Part shown: piece after piece, positions 51,955 to 61,254 of the stretch | Position numbering within the stretch: the stretch's first letter is position 1 | How the letters are laid out: each line of letters begins with the position of its first letter | Assembly (NCBI RefSeq): GCF_030268065.1 | Contig: NZ_BSDD01000001.1 | Span: 744,001 to 808,000 of the forward strand | DNA: 64,000 nucleotides | DNA from: Geothrix rubra | GTDB taxonomy: Bacteria > Acidobacteriota > Holophagae > Holophagales > Holophagaceae | Direction of reading: 5' to 3' | Notes under the pieces: generated by a model | The model's database searches: none | What the model was told of the DNA's origin: nothing | Seen by the model: the letters and a program-made list of their open reading frames with translations, nothing else | Made by a program: the position numbers and the translations under genes

Positions 51955-52530
51955 CTACTGGATCGTGGCGTCCTGGATCAGCACCGGCTTCGCGGGCAGG
52001 GCCGGGAAATCGCTCCGGGCGTGGCTGATCTTCACGTGGGCGATGCGGTCCACCACGTCCATGCCCTGCACCACCTTGCCGAAGACGCAGTAGCCCCAGG
52101 TGTTGCCATCCTTCCTGCTCTTGAAGTCGAGGGAGGGGTTGTTCACCAGGTTGATGTAGAACTCGGCGGTGGCGCTGTCGGGATCCCCCGTGCGGGCCAT
52201 GGCCAGGGTGCCGCGGTGGTTCAGGAGTCCCGCGGCCTTGGAACGGTCCGCCTCGTTGGGGATGGGCGCCTCGGTCCGCTTCTTCCCCAGGTAGTCCACG
52301 TAGCCGCCACCCTGGATCATGAAGCCCGGGATCACGCGGTGGAAGATCGTGCCCTTGTACTGGCCCTTCCGGACGTACTTCAGGAAGTTCTCCACGGTCT
52401 TCGGCGCCGCCTGGGGTTCCAGCTCGAGCACGATCACGCCCATGGAGGTGGTGAGCTTCACCCGTGGTTTCGGGGCCGCGAACAGGGCCACGGCGGCGAG
52501 GGACAGGAGGCAGACGAGGGCGCGGCGCAT
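51955..52530 (-). CDS. Secreted cyclophilin-type peptidyl-prolyl isomerase
   Basis: 191-residue protein. Signal peptide MRRALVCLLSLAAVALFA, then the cyclophilin barrel: GVIVLELEPQAAPKTVENFL, GTIFHRVIPGFMIQGGG, LAMARTGDPDSATAEFYIN and YCVFGKVVQGMDVVDRI. It would assist folding of secreted or outer-membrane proteins. It follows the TPR gene by 40 bases and converges on the phosphodiesterase gene. Confidence 0.93.
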   Translation of the reverse strand: MRRALVCLLSLAAVALFAAPKPRVKLTTSMGVIVLELEPQAAPKTVENFLKYVRKGQYKGTIFHRVIPGFMIQGGGYVDYLGKKRTEAPIPNEADRSKAAGLLNHRGTLAMARTGDPDSATAEFYINLVNNPSLDFKSRKDGNTWGYCVFGKVVQGMDVVDRIAHVKISHARSDFPALPAKPVLIQDATIQ

Positions 52531-52570
52531 GCGGAACTCCCGGAGGACCGCCCCAGCTTAGCGCGGAGGC

Positions 52571-54349
52571 TCAGTAGGCGTGGAGCGCCTTGGCCAGTGC
52601 ATCCCGCTGTCCCTTGAACCCCGACTCGTCGCGGGCCTGGAGGATCTGCGCCCGGGCCGCCTCGGTCTGGCCCAGTCGGAGCAGCGCCTGGGCCCGCATG
52701 AGGGCCACCCAGCCCCGCTGGGCCGTGGCGGGCTTCAGGGGATAGAGGGCCAGGGCCCCACGGGTGTCTCCAGACTGGAAGCGGAGGTCGGCCACCAGGA
52801 TCGACAGGGGTTCCCGGGCCGCCTCCTTCTCGGGCGCATGGGCCAGCCAGCCCTCGGCCTCCTTCAGGCGCTGGGCCTGGGTCTCCCCCGGGGCCAGGGG
52901 CCGCTGGAGGAGCTGCGTCACGAGGCCCACCCGCTCGGCTCCGGGCCGCACTCGGGTCAGGGAAGCGCGGAGCCGCGCCCAGTCCCCCCGTGCCGCCTCG
53001 GCCTGGGCCCGCTGCAGCGCTTCGTCCGGGGTCCCTCCCGAGGCCGGGAGGAGGCGCAGGACCGCCAGGGACTGGGCCTCGGGATCGGCCTTCGCCAGCG
53101 CCGCCTTGCGGAGGGCGGCTCGCTCCTTCGCCGGGGCCTCCGGCAGCAGGTCCGGCAATGTGGCCAGCAGCCCCTGGGCGGCCAGCAGTTCCACCACGCC
53201 CCGCCGCTGCTTCGGGTCCAGGGCCCCGAAGGCGCCGGGCTTGAGCCGCGCCAGCAGCTCGCCGGCATAGCCCTTCTCGAGACGCTGGTCCACCCAGGCA
53301 CCCCAGGCCCGCTTCCACAGGGTCTGCACCTCAGGCTGCCCCCGGCGCCAGACCGGCTCCATCCGATCCACCAGATCGAGGGCATCCTCCCACATGGCTT
53401 TCGAGGCCAGCAGCCGGAGCTCCACCAGCTGGGCCCGCCCCTTGGGCAGGCCCTTCCCGCCCTTGCGGATCTCGGCCAGCAGGGACTCGGCGGTGGGCAG
53501 ATCCTTGCCATTGGGCAGGCTGCCGTCGGTGAGGAGGTTCGCCAGGGCCAGCCGCGCGTCATCCGCCTCGGGGGCCCTCGGGTGGTCCCGGATGAGCCTT
53601 TGCAGGACCTCGGCCGAGTCCTTGGCGGCCCCGGACCGCCCGAGGAGCTGGCCGTACGCCAGCTCCACCCTCGGGAGGAGGGGGCTGGCGGGATAGGCAT
53701 CGGTCAGCGACTTCCGCACCCCCTCGGCCTGCTCCCGCTCGCCGGCGGCGCACAGCACCTCGGCCATGGCAGCCAGCCCCCGCTCGGAGGGCTTCTCCTG
53801 GGCCGCCATGGGCTGGAGGGCCTGCACGATGGGCAGTCCCTCCAGGGGCCGGCCCTGCTGGACCAGGGTCCAGAGCATCAGCTCCTGGGCCCTCCGCTTC
53901 TGTTCGGCGGGGATCTCCGCGGCCAGGGCGCGGTGGAGGCGGGTCTCGGCTTCGGGATACCGGTTCTGGGCGACGGCATCCTGGGCCAGGATGACCTGGG
54001 CTTCGGCCGTATAGGGGGACCGCGGCCACTGCTTCTCGAGCTTCCGGAGCGATACGGCGGCCCCGCCCAGGTTGCCGAGCCGGGCCTCCAGCACCCCCTG
54101 GGCGTAGAGGACCCCTTCCCGCTCGGGCGCCTTGCTGGACCGGAAGGCGTGGCTCCGCAATCGCGCGAGCACCGCCCGGATGGAGGCCGGATCCTGGGCC
54201 GAGAGCGCGCCCCTGGCCAGTTCCGCGGCCTGGGCATCGGTCATGCGCCCCTGGGGCAGGCCCGCCCGCGGGGGTTCCGCGGGCCGGGCCGGCGCGGCTG
54301 CCAGCGCCAGGAGGACCGCCAGTGCCCCCGGATGTCCGGGCCAGCTCAT
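52571..54349 (-). CDS. Secreted tetratricopeptide-repeat protein
   Basis: 592-residue protein. N-terminal signal peptide (HPGALAVLLALAAAPARPA) and then helical repeats with TPR character: LYAQGVLEARLGNLGGAAVSL, QVILAQDAVAQNRYPEAETRL, LTDAYPASPLLPRVELAYG and GDTRGALALYPLKPATAQRG. The middle (about 290-480) is less regular. Such proteins act as periplasmic scaffolds. It starts in an ATGA overlap with the REC-SHOCT gene, so the two are translationally coupled; the flagellar export genes lie further upstream. Confidence 0.85.
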   Translation of the reverse strand: MSWPGHPGALAVLLALAAAPARPAEPPRAGLPQGRMTDAQAAELARGALSAQDPASIRAVLARLRSHAFRSSKAPEREGVLYAQGVLEARLGNLGGAAVSLRKLEKQWPRSPYTAEAQVILAQDAVAQNRYPEAETRLHRALAAEIPAEQKRRAQELMLWTLVQQGRPLEGLPIVQALQPMAAQEKPSERGLAAMAEVLCAAGEREQAEGVRKSLTDAYPASPLLPRVELAYGQLLGRSGAAKDSAEVLQRLIRDHPRAPEADDARLALANLLTDGSLPNGKDLPTAESLLAEIRKGGKGLPKGRAQLVELRLLASKAMWEDALDLVDRMEPVWRRGQPEVQTLWKRAWGAWVDQRLEKGYAGELLARLKPGAFGALDPKQRRGVVELLAAQGLLATLPDLLPEAPAKERAALRKAALAKADPEAQSLAVLRLLPASGGTPDEALQRAQAEAARGDWARLRASLTRVRPGAERVGLVTQLLQRPLAPGETQAQRLKEAEGWLAHAPEKEAAREPLSILVADLRFQSGDTRGALALYPLKPATAQRGWVALMRAQALLRLGQTEAARAQILQARDESGFKGQRDALAKALHAY

Positions 54350-54972
54350 GTCAGCCACCGCGAGAGGAGGCTCTTCTTCGCCTGCTCGAACTCCTCGTCC
54401 GAGAGCAGGCCCTTGGCCTTGAGGGTGGCCATGCGCTCCAGGTCCGCCAGGGGGTCCGCCGCCGGGGCCTGCGCGGGGCTCGCCGGCGTGATCTGGTTCG
54501 CCAGGATCTCCATCCGTCCCAGGGTGGTCTCCAGGCGCTCCGCCCGTTCCGTGAGCTCCTTCACCCGGGCCCGCAGCTCGTCCCGCTCGTGGGCCAGGGT
54601 CCGGCGCTCCATCAGGCGCCGCAGGGTGTTCCGGAACTGATCGATCTGCATGGGCTTGGTGACGAAGTCGAAGGCCCCGATCTCCATGGCCTCCGTGGCC
54701 TCGCGCACGCTCCCGAAGCCGGTGAGCACCAGCACCGTGCAGCTCGGATTCATCTTGAGGGCCATCTTGAGGACATCCATCCCCGACTTGCCCGGCATCA
54801 CCAGGTCGGTGATGACGAGGTCGAAGGGGGGGTGCGCCTCCTTGAGGATCTTCTCGGCGGCCTCGCCCGTGGCGGCCGTGGTCACCTGGAACCCCTCGCC
54901 CTGGAGCAGCGTGGAGAGCGTCTCCCGGGGCATGGGGTCATCGTCCACCAGCAGGAGGCTCGGGGAAGGCAT
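54346..54972 (-). CDS. Response regulator with coiled coil and C-terminal SHOCT domain
   Basis: 208-residue protein. A receiver domain (about 1-115; LLLVDDDP, FDLVITDLVMPGKSG, VLVLTGFGS, FVTKPMQ) is followed by a coiled coil (about 120-160). A C-terminal SHOCT helix pair is at about 178-206 (DPLADLERMATLKAKGLL and LSDEEFEQAKKSLL). No DNA-binding or enzymatic output is present. SHOCT is a short domain usually attached to membrane or oligomeric proteins. ATG 54972 was chosen over a TTG at 54999. It is coupled by ATGA to the TPR gene and lies 100 bases after flhB, so a role in flagellar or surface assembly is possible. Confidence 0.85.
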   Translation of the reverse strand: MPSPSLLLVDDDPMPRETLSTLLQGEGFQVTTAATGEAAEKILKEAHPPFDLVITDLVMPGKSGMDVLKMALKMNPSCTVLVLTGFGSVREATEAMEIGAFDFVTKPMQIDQFRNTLRRLMERRTLAHERDELRARVKELTERAERLETTLGRMEILANQITPASPAQAPAADPLADLERMATLKAKGLLSDEEFEQAKKSLLSRWLT

Positions 54973-55072
54973 CTGGGGAGGGACGATGGGTCGGGTCAAG
55001 GAAGGGGCCCCACGGGAAGGTTGTCACCACTCTTTCGGATCATTGTGCCCGGCCCTGGAGCCCTGGGGGGGT

Positions 55073-56128
55073 TCAGGCGGCCCCCCGCAGCCGGTACACG
55101 AAGGCGAGCACCTGGGCCACGGCCTGGTAGAGGTCCCGGGGGATGGCCTTGTCCACCTGGACCGTACGGTAGAGGGCCCGGGCCAGCTCAGGGCGTTCCA
55201 GGGTGGGGACGCCGGCCTCGCGGGCCCTCTCGCGGATCTTCAGGGCGAGGTGGTCCAGGCCCTTGGCCACGCAGACAGGGGCGGCAGTCTTGTCGTCGTA
55301 CCGGAGGGCCACGGCCACGTGGGTCGGGTTGGTCACCACCACCGTGGCCTTGGGCACCTCGGCCAGCATGCGCTTCCGGGCCGCGGCCATCATGATGGAC
55401 TTCTGCTGCCGCTTCACCTCGGGGTTGCCCTCCGCATCCTTGAACTCGTCCTTCACCTCCTGCTTGGTCATGCGGATGCTCTTCTCCCAGCTGTGGCGCT
55501 GCCAGGCGAAGTCCGCCAGGGCCAGCAGGAACATGGCGATCAGGACATCGCGGTAGAGGGCGAAGAGGGTGGCCTGGAAGATGTCCAGCGCCTGGCCCAG
55601 GGGCAGTTTGAGGGTGCCCAGCAGATCCGGCACGCGGGGCGCCAGCACGGCGTAGGCCACCCAGGCGAGAAGGGTGAATTTCAGCAAGCTCTTGAGCAGG
55701 TCCATGGCCGCCCGGGCGGAGAAGATCCGCTTGAACCCCTGGGCCGGATTGAGCCGATCGAACTTCGGCCCCAGGGGCTTGGCGCTGAAGCTGAAGCCCC
55801 GCTGGGCGAAGCCGGCGGCGAGGGCCACCCCGAGGTTCAGGGCCAGGAACGGCAGCACGACCCGCGCGAGGATCTGGAGGACGTCCCGGAGCAGCGTGAG
55901 GCGGTTCCCCTCCGCCAGCGCGCCGGGCAGCGCCTTCCCCAGGAAGTAGGCCACCTGCTGGCCGAGCAGGGCCACGGTGGCACTGCCGAGGCCCAGGAAG
56001 AGGAACAGGTTGCCCCAGAGGAGGATGGCCGCATCGAAATCGGGGCTGCGGGGAACCGAGCCCTCCTCCCGGGCCTTCTGCCTGCGTTTGGGGGTCGCCT
56101 TCTCCGTGCGATCGGGTTCGTTGGCCAT
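55073..56128 (-). CDS. flhB: Flagellar export switch protein FlhB
   Basis: 351-residue membrane protein. Four hydrophobic segments (about 35-210) are followed by the cytoplasmic domain with the self-cleaving NPTH site (N267). N-terminal EKATPKRRQKAREEG is standard. It switches the export gate from rod/hook to filament substrates. Order fliO-fliP-fliQ-fliR-flhB is the classic one. It ends 100 bases before the REC-SHOCT gene. Confidence 0.96.
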   Translation of the reverse strand: MANEPDRTEKATPKRRQKAREEGSVPRSPDFDAAILLWGNLFLFLGLGSATVALLGQQVAYFLGKALPGALAEGNRLTLLRDVLQILARVVLPFLALNLGVALAAGFAQRGFSFSAKPLGPKFDRLNPAQGFKRIFSARAAMDLLKSLLKFTLLAWVAYAVLAPRVPDLLGTLKLPLGQALDIFQATLFALYRDVLIAMFLLALADFAWQRHSWEKSIRMTKQEVKDEFKDAEGNPEVKRQQKSIMMAAARKRMLAEVPKATVVVTNPTHVAVALRYDDKTAAPVCVAKGLDHLALKIRERAREAGVPTLERPELARALYRTVQVDKAIPRDLYQAVAQVLAFVYRLRGAA

Positions 56129-56141
56129 GGCCCAGCCGCCC

Positions 56142-56924
56142 CTAGCCCAGCAGCCGGAGGGCGATGCGGGGGGCCCGTTCGAACAGCGGTACCAGCCACG
56201 GTGCCAGCTCCCGGAGCAGGAGCCCGAGGATGATCATCCCGAGGGCGATCTTGAGCGGGAAGCTCAGCTGCAGCAGCTGGAGCTGGGGCATGAACTTCCC
56301 GGAAATGCCGAGGATCAGGTCCACGAGGAAGAGCACCGCCAGCACGGGGAAGGCCAGCTGGAAGCCCTTGGCCAGGAGCTGCCCCAGCAGGAGGACCAGG
56401 CCCATGGCCTGGAGCGGCACGCCCTGGCCCATGGGCGCCACCCGGTAGCTGTCCACCAGGGCCAGGATCATCTGGTGGTGGAGGCCCATCACGAAGATCA
56501 GCACCGAGGCCATCTGCACCAGGAAGGAGCCCGACACCGAGGTGGTCTGGGCCGTGGCGGGATCCAGGAACTGCACGAAGGAGAAGCCCATCTGCGTGTC
56601 CATCAGGGCGCCGGCGAAGGCCACGGCCTCGATGATCCAGGCCACCACCGTGCCCAGCAGGAGGCCCACGGCCAGTTCCGAGGCCATGAGGGCGATCAGG
56701 GCCGGGACGCCTGAGGGCAGCGTCGCGGGGACAGGCACCACCGGCACGAGGATGGTGGCCAGCACCGCCGCCAGGGCCGCACGCAGCTGGAGCGGAAGCT
56801 GGTCGGCCCCCAGCACGGGGAAGGCCGCCAGCAGGCCCGTGACCCGCGTGAGCACCAGCATCCAGAGCACGACCCGGTCGGCCGTGAAGGCCCATACCGC
56901 CAGGTTCGACAGGGTGGGCGTCAT
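56142..56924 (-). CDS. fliR: Flagellar export gate protein FliR
   Basis: 260-residue multi-helix membrane protein. Family features are the VLTRVTGLLAAFPVLG N-terminus, PLQLRAALAAVLATILVPVV, VAFAGALMDTQMGFSF and the C-terminal LELSF-like helices. With FliP and FliQ it forms the export channel. Seven bases separate it from fliQ and 13 from flhB, so the genes are one transcriptional unit. Confidence 0.95.
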   Translation of the reverse strand: MTPTLSNLAVWAFTADRVVLWMLVLTRVTGLLAAFPVLGADQLPLQLRAALAAVLATILVPVVPVPATLPSGVPALIALMASELAVGLLLGTVVAWIIEAVAFAGALMDTQMGFSFVQFLDPATAQTTSVSGSFLVQMASVLIFVMGLHHQMILALVDSYRVAPMGQGVPLQAMGLVLLLGQLLAKGFQLAFPVLAVLFLVDLILGISGKFMPQLQLLQLSFPLKIALGMIILGLLLRELAPWLVPLFERAPRIALRLLG

Positions 56925-56931
56925 GCCGGAC

Positions 56932-57210
56932 CTACGGCATCTGCCGGATGACGGAATTGAAGTCCGTGAACATGTGGGTGGTGAAGGCCACCAGGACGTG
57001 GACCATCCACGGGAAGGCCAGGGCCACCACGACCATCACCGCCACGATCTTCGGCACGAAGGCGATGGTCTGGTCCTGCAGGCTCGTCACCACCTGGAAG
57101 ATGGAGATCAGCAACCCCACCACCAGCGACACCAGCAGCGCGGGGCCAGCCACAAGGAGGGCGGTCTTGAGGGCCTCTTTCCCGATCTGAGCGATGATCA
57201 GCTCGTTCAT
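56932..57210 (-). CDS. fliQ: Flagellar export gate protein FliQ
   Basis: 92-residue protein with two membrane helices (about 17-40 and 50-75). VGLLISIFQVVTSLQDQTIAFVPK is the conserved FliQ central loop and start of helix two. It builds the outer ring of the FliP-FliQ-FliR gate. Start at 57210, 22 bases after fliP ends. Confidence 0.95.
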   Translation of the reverse strand: MNELIIAQIGKEALKTALLVAGPALLVSLVVGLLISIFQVVTSLQDQTIAFVPKIVAVMVVVALAFPWMVHVLVAFTTHMFTDFNSVIRQMP

Positions 57211-57232
57211 GGGCGCACTCCGTTCTTCCGGC

Positions 57233-57988
57233 TCATCCCGTGTACCCCCGCACCAGGGAGCCCACGATGAGATACCAGCCGTCCACGAGCACGAAGAGCA
57301 GGATCTTGAAGGGGAGGCTGATGACCACGGGCGGCAGCATCATCATGCCCATGCTGAGCAGGATGCTGGCGACCACCATGTCCACCACCAGGAAGGGCAG
57401 GAAGATCATGAAGCCGATCTCGAAGGCGGTCTTCAGCTCGCTGATGAGGAAGGCCGGCAGCAGGCACTCCATGGGCACGTCGGCCTTCGTCTTGGGCGCC
57501 GGGGCCTTGGCGATGCCCAGGAAGAGGGACAGATCCTTCTTCCGGGTGTAGCGCAGCATGAACACTTTCAGCGGCGCCGCCGTGCGGTCCATCGCCTGGT
57601 CCACCGTCAGCTCGTTGCGCTGGAGCGGCTGGAGCACCGTCGTGTTGATCTCCCGGGCCGTGGGCGCCATGACGAAGAAGGTGAGCACCAGCGAGAGGCT
57701 GATGAGCACCTGGTTGGAAGGCGTCTGCTGGGTGCCCAGGCCCTGCCGGAGGAAGTGCATCACCACGACGATGCGGGTGAAGCTGGTGGCCGTCATGAGA
57801 ATGGTGGGCGCCAGGGTGAGCACCGTCAGCAGCAGCACGGCCTGCAGGCTGTTGCTCAGGGCCGGGCCCGAGGGGGTCTTCCCGAAATCCACGGTCACGG
57901 ACGGCAGGGGGGCCGCCGGCTGGGCACAGAGATGGGCCCCCGCCAGCAGCAGCAGGACCACGGGCAGCCACCGCAGGACGCGCGTCAC
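57233..57988 (-). CDS. fliP: Flagellar export gate protein FliP
   Basis: 251-residue protein with a cleavable signal-like N-terminus (VLRWLPVVLLLLAGAHLCAQ) and four membrane segments. LAPTILMTATSFTRIVVVMHFLRQGLGTQQ and PFLVVDMVVASILLSMGMMMLPP are the two family signatures. It starts with GTG 57988 in a 4-base GTGA overlap with fliO. It forms the core of the export gate. Confidence 0.96.
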   Translation of the reverse strand: MTRVLRWLPVVLLLLAGAHLCAQPAAPLPSVTVDFGKTPSGPALSNSLQAVLLLTVLTLAPTILMTATSFTRIVVVMHFLRQGLGTQQTPSNQVLISLSLVLTFFVMAPTAREINTTVLQPLQRNELTVDQAMDRTAAPLKVFMLRYTRKKDLSLFLGIAKAPAPKTKADVPMECLLPAFLISELKTAFEIGFMIFLPFLVVDMVVASILLSMGMMMLPPVVISLPFKILLFVLVDGWYLIVGSLVRGYTG

Positions 57989-58518
57989 TGGCCACCCCCG
58001 GACTGCTTGAGGAGGGCCTCCATCTCCTTCACGGGGACCGGCCGCCCCAGGTCCACCTGCTGGGCGACCAGGGTTCGCTCGAAGGCGGCGCCCTCCTGGG
58101 CCCGCTCCAGCCCATCCAGGCGGGCCAGGAGGCTGATCCCCTGGGGGGCCAGGGCGATGAGGAACCGCTCACCCTCCACATCCAGGATGGAGACGTAGCG
58201 CCGGTCGCCCAGGGCCAAGGTCTCATCCACCTTGAGCTTGCCGCCGCCGCTGCCCGGGAGCCGGCCACGGCCGTACTTCTTGAGAGCCCACAGGCTGGCG
58301 CCCGCGAGCCCCAGGACCAGCACCAGGGATCCGAAGGTCCGCAGCCCCGAAGGCCCGGCGTCCGACCGCTGACCCTGCGTCGGTTTTCCGTCCTCCAGGT
58401 TCAGGGGGGCCTGCAGCTCCTTCTCCGCCGGACTCGGCGGGGGACCGGGCCGGGGGGCGTCCTGGGCGAAGAGTCCCAGCCCCGCCATCATTGCCAAGCA
58501 CAACCACCCGCGTCGCAT
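57985..58518 (-). CDS. fliO: Flagellar biosynthesis protein FliO
   Basis: 177-residue protein. An N-terminal signal-like helix, a proline-rich segment, a membrane helix ([18 protein letters not shown]) and a C-terminal FliO domain ([36 protein letters not shown]). FliO assists FliP assembly. The ATG at 58518 was preferred: a candidate sigma-54 promoter lies just upstream and would put the transcript start near 58540, past a second ATG at 58539. Overlaps fliP by GTGA. First gene of the flagellar cluster in the window. Confidence 0.88.
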   Translation of the reverse strand: MRRGWLCLAMMAGLGLFAQDAPRPGPPPSPAEKELQAPLNLEDGKPTQGQRSDAGPSGLRTFGSLVLVLGLAGASLWALKKYGRGRLPGSGGGKLKVDETLALGDRRYVSILDVEGERFLIALAPQGISLLARLDGLERAQEGAAFERTLVAQQVDLGRPVPVKEMEALLKQSGGGQ

Positions 58519-58551
58519 CACGACAAACTCCCGACACATCCCCTGGGAAGG

Positions 58552-58566
58552 GCGAGAGGGATGCCA
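58552..58566 (-). promoter_or_regulatory. Candidate sigma-54 promoter for fliO-P-Q-R-flhB
   Basis: Minus strand TGGCAT-CCCTC-TCGC has the GG (-24) and GC (-12) doublets exactly 10 bases apart, as sigma-54 needs (consensus TGGCAC-N5-TTGC). The only departure is T to C in the -12 element and C to T in the -24 element. Transcription would start near 58540. Flagellar genes often use sigma-54, but no activator binding site was recognised nearby. Confidence 0.4.
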
Positions 58567-58639
58567 AGGACAGCCGTTGCGACCGGACCCACCTGGGCGT
58601 AGGGTGGAGGCCCCCCACGCTGTCTTTGAAGGAGTCGTC

Positions 58640-59104
58640 ATGCCTGCCTTCCAGATCACCGTGAACGGTCGGCGCCGGTCCGTGGACGTGGACGCCGACA
58701 CCCCCCTGCTCTGGGTCCTCCGGGACACCCTCGGCCTCACCGGCACCAAGTTCGGGTGCGGCCAGGGCATCTGCGGATCCTGCACGGTCCACCTGGACGG
58801 CAAGGCCGTCCGGTCCTGCCAGGTGCCCGCCAAGGAGGCGGCCGGAGCTTCCATCGTCACCATCGAGGGCCTGTCGAAGGACGGCTCCCATCCCGTCCAG
58901 CGGGCCTGGATCGAGGAGGACGTGGCCCAGTGCGGCTACTGCCAGCCCGGCATGCTCATGAGCGCCACGGCGCTCCTCTCGGCCCACCCCCACCCCACGG
59001 ACGGACAGATCGACGAGGTCATCGGCGACCACATCTGCCGCTGCGGCACCTACCCGAGGATCCGCAAGGCCATCCACCGGGCCGCGGAAGGAGGTGCGAA
59101 ATGA
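58640..59104 (+). CDS. Molybdenum hydroxylase small subunit, [2Fe-2S] protein
   Basis: 154-residue iron-sulfur subunit, IorA-like. Eight cysteines form two clusters: C40/C45/C48/C60 ([13 protein letters not shown] ... RSC) and C98/C101/C133/C135 (CGYCQPGM ... ICRCGTYP). ATG 58640 has an AAGGAG ribosome site. It passes electrons from the molybdenum site. It overlaps the large-subunit start by ATGA. There is no FAD subunit, so the final electron acceptor is probably a cytochrome or quinone, which fits a periplasmic enzyme. Confidence 0.93.
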   Translation: MPAFQITVNGRRRSVDVDADTPLLWVLRDTLGLTGTKFGCGQGICGSCTVHLDGKAVRSCQVPAKEAAGASIVTIEGLSKDGSHPVQRAWIEEDVAQCGYCQPGMLMSATALLSAHPHPTDGQIDEVIGDHICRCGTYPRIRKAIHRAAEGGAK

Positions 59105-61251
59105 CCAGCCGCCGCGATTTCATCAAGGTCACCGGCGCGACCGGAGCCGGCCTCGTCCTCGGCCTGCACCTCGAGGCCAAGCCCCGTCCCGGCGAGGCCG
59201 CCACGCGGACCTTCCAGCCCAACGCCTACCTCGCCATCCGCCCCGACGGCATGGCCGTCCTCACCGTCCCGAAATCCGAGATGGGCCAGGGGGTGCGCAC
59301 CAGCCTGCCCCTGGTGATCGCCGAGGAACTGGACCTGGACTGGTCCCGCGTGGAACTGGTCCAGGCCATGCCGGGCCCCGATTTCCGGCACCTGGGCACC
59401 GGCGGCAGCACCAGCGTCAGCACCACCTGGATCACCCTCCGCACCGCCGGCGCCGCGGCCCGGGAGATGCTCGTGGCCGCCGCCGCCCAGGCCTGGGGGA
59501 TCTCCCCCGGCCAGTGCCGGACGGAGAACGGCTTCGTGAATGGGCCCGGGGGGAAGAAGGCAAGCTACGGGCAGCTGGCCGAGGCCGCCGCGAAGCTGCC
59601 GGTGCCGAAGGCCCCGAAGCTGAAGGCCCCGGGGGAATTCCGCCTGCTGGGCCGTCCCACCCGCCGGGTGGACGGGCCGAAGATCGTCGTCGGGAAGGCC
59701 CTGTTCGGCCTGGATACGCGCCGTCCCGGCCAGCGCTTCGCCGCCGTGCTCCGGTGCCCCGTGGTCGGGGGCACGCCGAAGGCCTGGGATGCCTCGAAGG
59801 CCCTGGCCGTGCGCGGCGTGAAGGCCGTGGTGCCGGTGCCCACAGGCCTGGCCGTGGTGGCCGACGGCACCTGGCCCGCCTTCAAGGGGCGTGACGCCCT
59901 TGCCGCCACGGTGACCTGGGACGAGGGACCGAACAAGGACTTCAACTCGAAGGACCTGGAGACCCGGATGCGGGCCGCCCTCGACGGCCCCGCCGACACC
60001 GCCCGGAGCACGGGGGCCATCGTGCCGGCCCTCGCCGCCGCCGCCCGGGTGGTCGAAGCCGAATACGCCTTCCCCTTCCAGGCCCACACGACCATGGAGC
60101 CCATGAATGCCACGGCCCTGGTCCGTCCGGATGGGGCGGAACTCTGGATGGGCACCCAGAACCCCAACACCGCCCAGGAGCGGGCCGCCGCGGCCGTGGG
60201 GCTGAAGCCGGACCAGGTGAAGGTGAACGTGGCCCTGCTCGGCGGCGGCTTCGGCCGGCGATCGGGCACGGACTTCAGCACGGAGGCCGCGCAGGTGGCC
60301 AAGGCCGCAGGCGGGGGCCCGGTCCAGGTGGTCTGGGACCGCACGGACGACATCCGCCACGACCAGTTCCACCCCGCCACCCTCCATCGCCTGAAGGCCG
60401 GCCTGGATGGTCGGGGGAGCCTCGCCGCCTGGTCCCACCGCATCGCCGGTGGCGCCGTGCTGCGCTCCTGGCTGGGGGGCAAGAAGTCGCCAGGCCAGGC
60501 GGAGACGGAGGCCAACGGCGCCTGGGATCTCCCCTACGACCTGCCGGCCCTCGACATCTCCTACGCCGAGGTGGAAGTCCCCGTCCCCCTCGGGTGGTGG
60601 CGGGCCATCGAGATCGTCCCCAATGTCTTCGCCCGGGAGTGTTTCCTCGACGAAGTGGCCCACGCCGCCGGCAGAGATCCCCTGGCCTTCCGGCTCGACC
60701 TGCTCGGGAAGCGGGGCAAGGTGAAACTGGGCGAGGAGGAGCTGGACATCGCCCGCCTCCGGAAGGTCCTGGAGTTGGCGGCCGAGAAGGCCGGCTGGGG
60801 ACGGGCGCTGCCGAAGGGCCACGGCCTGGGGCTCGCCTGCCACGCCTACGACCGCCGCACCTACCTCGCCGCGGTGGCCGAGGTCTCCGTCGAGAAGGGC
60901 AGCCTCCGGGTGCACCGGGTGGTGACGGCCGTGGACTGCGGCCTCGTCCTCAACCCCGAGGGCCTCGCGGGTCAGGTGGAGGGGGGCGTCGCCTGGGCCG
61001 TCTCGGCCCTCTTCTCCCAGATCACCTTCGAGAAGGGCCGCGCCATCCAGGAGAACTTCGACACGTTCCCCGTGCTGCGCCTCCCCGAGATGCCCCAGGT
61101 GGAGGTCCACACCGTCGCCAGCGGCGAGGCGCCCTCGGGCATGGGCGAGCCGCCCGTGCCCGTCACCATCCCCGCCATCCTGAACGCGGCCTTCGCCGCC
61201 ACCGGCAAGCGCCTGCGGCGGCTGCCCATCACGCCCGCCGACCTGGCCTAG
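59101..61251 (+). CDS. Molybdenum hydroxylase large subunit (isoquinoline 1-oxidoreductase/aldehyde oxidase type)
   Basis: 716-residue molybdopterin-binding subunit of the xanthine oxidase family, IorB-like. The N-terminus [20 protein letters not shown] is a Tat signal with the twin arginine, so the enzyme is exported folded. Cofactor motifs include [29 protein letters not shown] and the catalytic glutamate in [13 protein letters not shown]. The substrate could be an aldehyde or N-heterocycle. Downstream xdhC and mocA-like genes would mature its cofactor. Confidence 0.93.
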   Translation: MTSRRDFIKVTGATGAGLVLGLHLEAKPRPGEAATRTFQPNAYLAIRPDGMAVLTVPKSEMGQGVRTSLPLVIAEELDLDWSRVELVQAMPGPDFRHLGTGGSTSVSTTWITLRTAGAAAREMLVAAAAQAWGISPGQCRTENGFVNGPGGKKASYGQLAEAAAKLPVPKAPKLKAPGEFRLLGRPTRRVDGPKIVVGKALFGLDTRRPGQRFAAVLRCPVVGGTPKAWDASKALAVRGVKAVVPVPTGLAVVADGTWPAFKGRDALAATVTWDEGPNKDFNSKDLETRMRAALDGPADTARSTGAIVPALAAAARVVEAEYAFPFQAHTTMEPMNATALVRPDGAELWMGTQNPNTAQERAAAAVGLKPDQVKVNVALLGGGFGRRSGTDFSTEAAQVAKAAGGGPVQVVWDRTDDIRHDQFHPATLHRLKAGLDGRGSLAAWSHRIAGGAVLRSWLGGKKSPGQAETEANGAWDLPYDLPALDISYAEVEVPVPLGWWRAIEIVPNVFARECFLDEVAHAAGRDPLAFRLDLLGKRGKVKLGEEELDIARLRKVLELAAEKAGWGRALPKGHGLGLACHAYDRRTYLAAVAEVSVEKGSLRVHRVVTAVDCGLVLNPEGLAGQVEGGVAWAVSALFSQITFEKGRAIQENFDTFPVLRLPEMPQVEVHTVASGEAPSGMGEPPVPVTIPAILNAAFAATGKRLRRLPITPADLA

Positions 61252-61254
61252 CCC

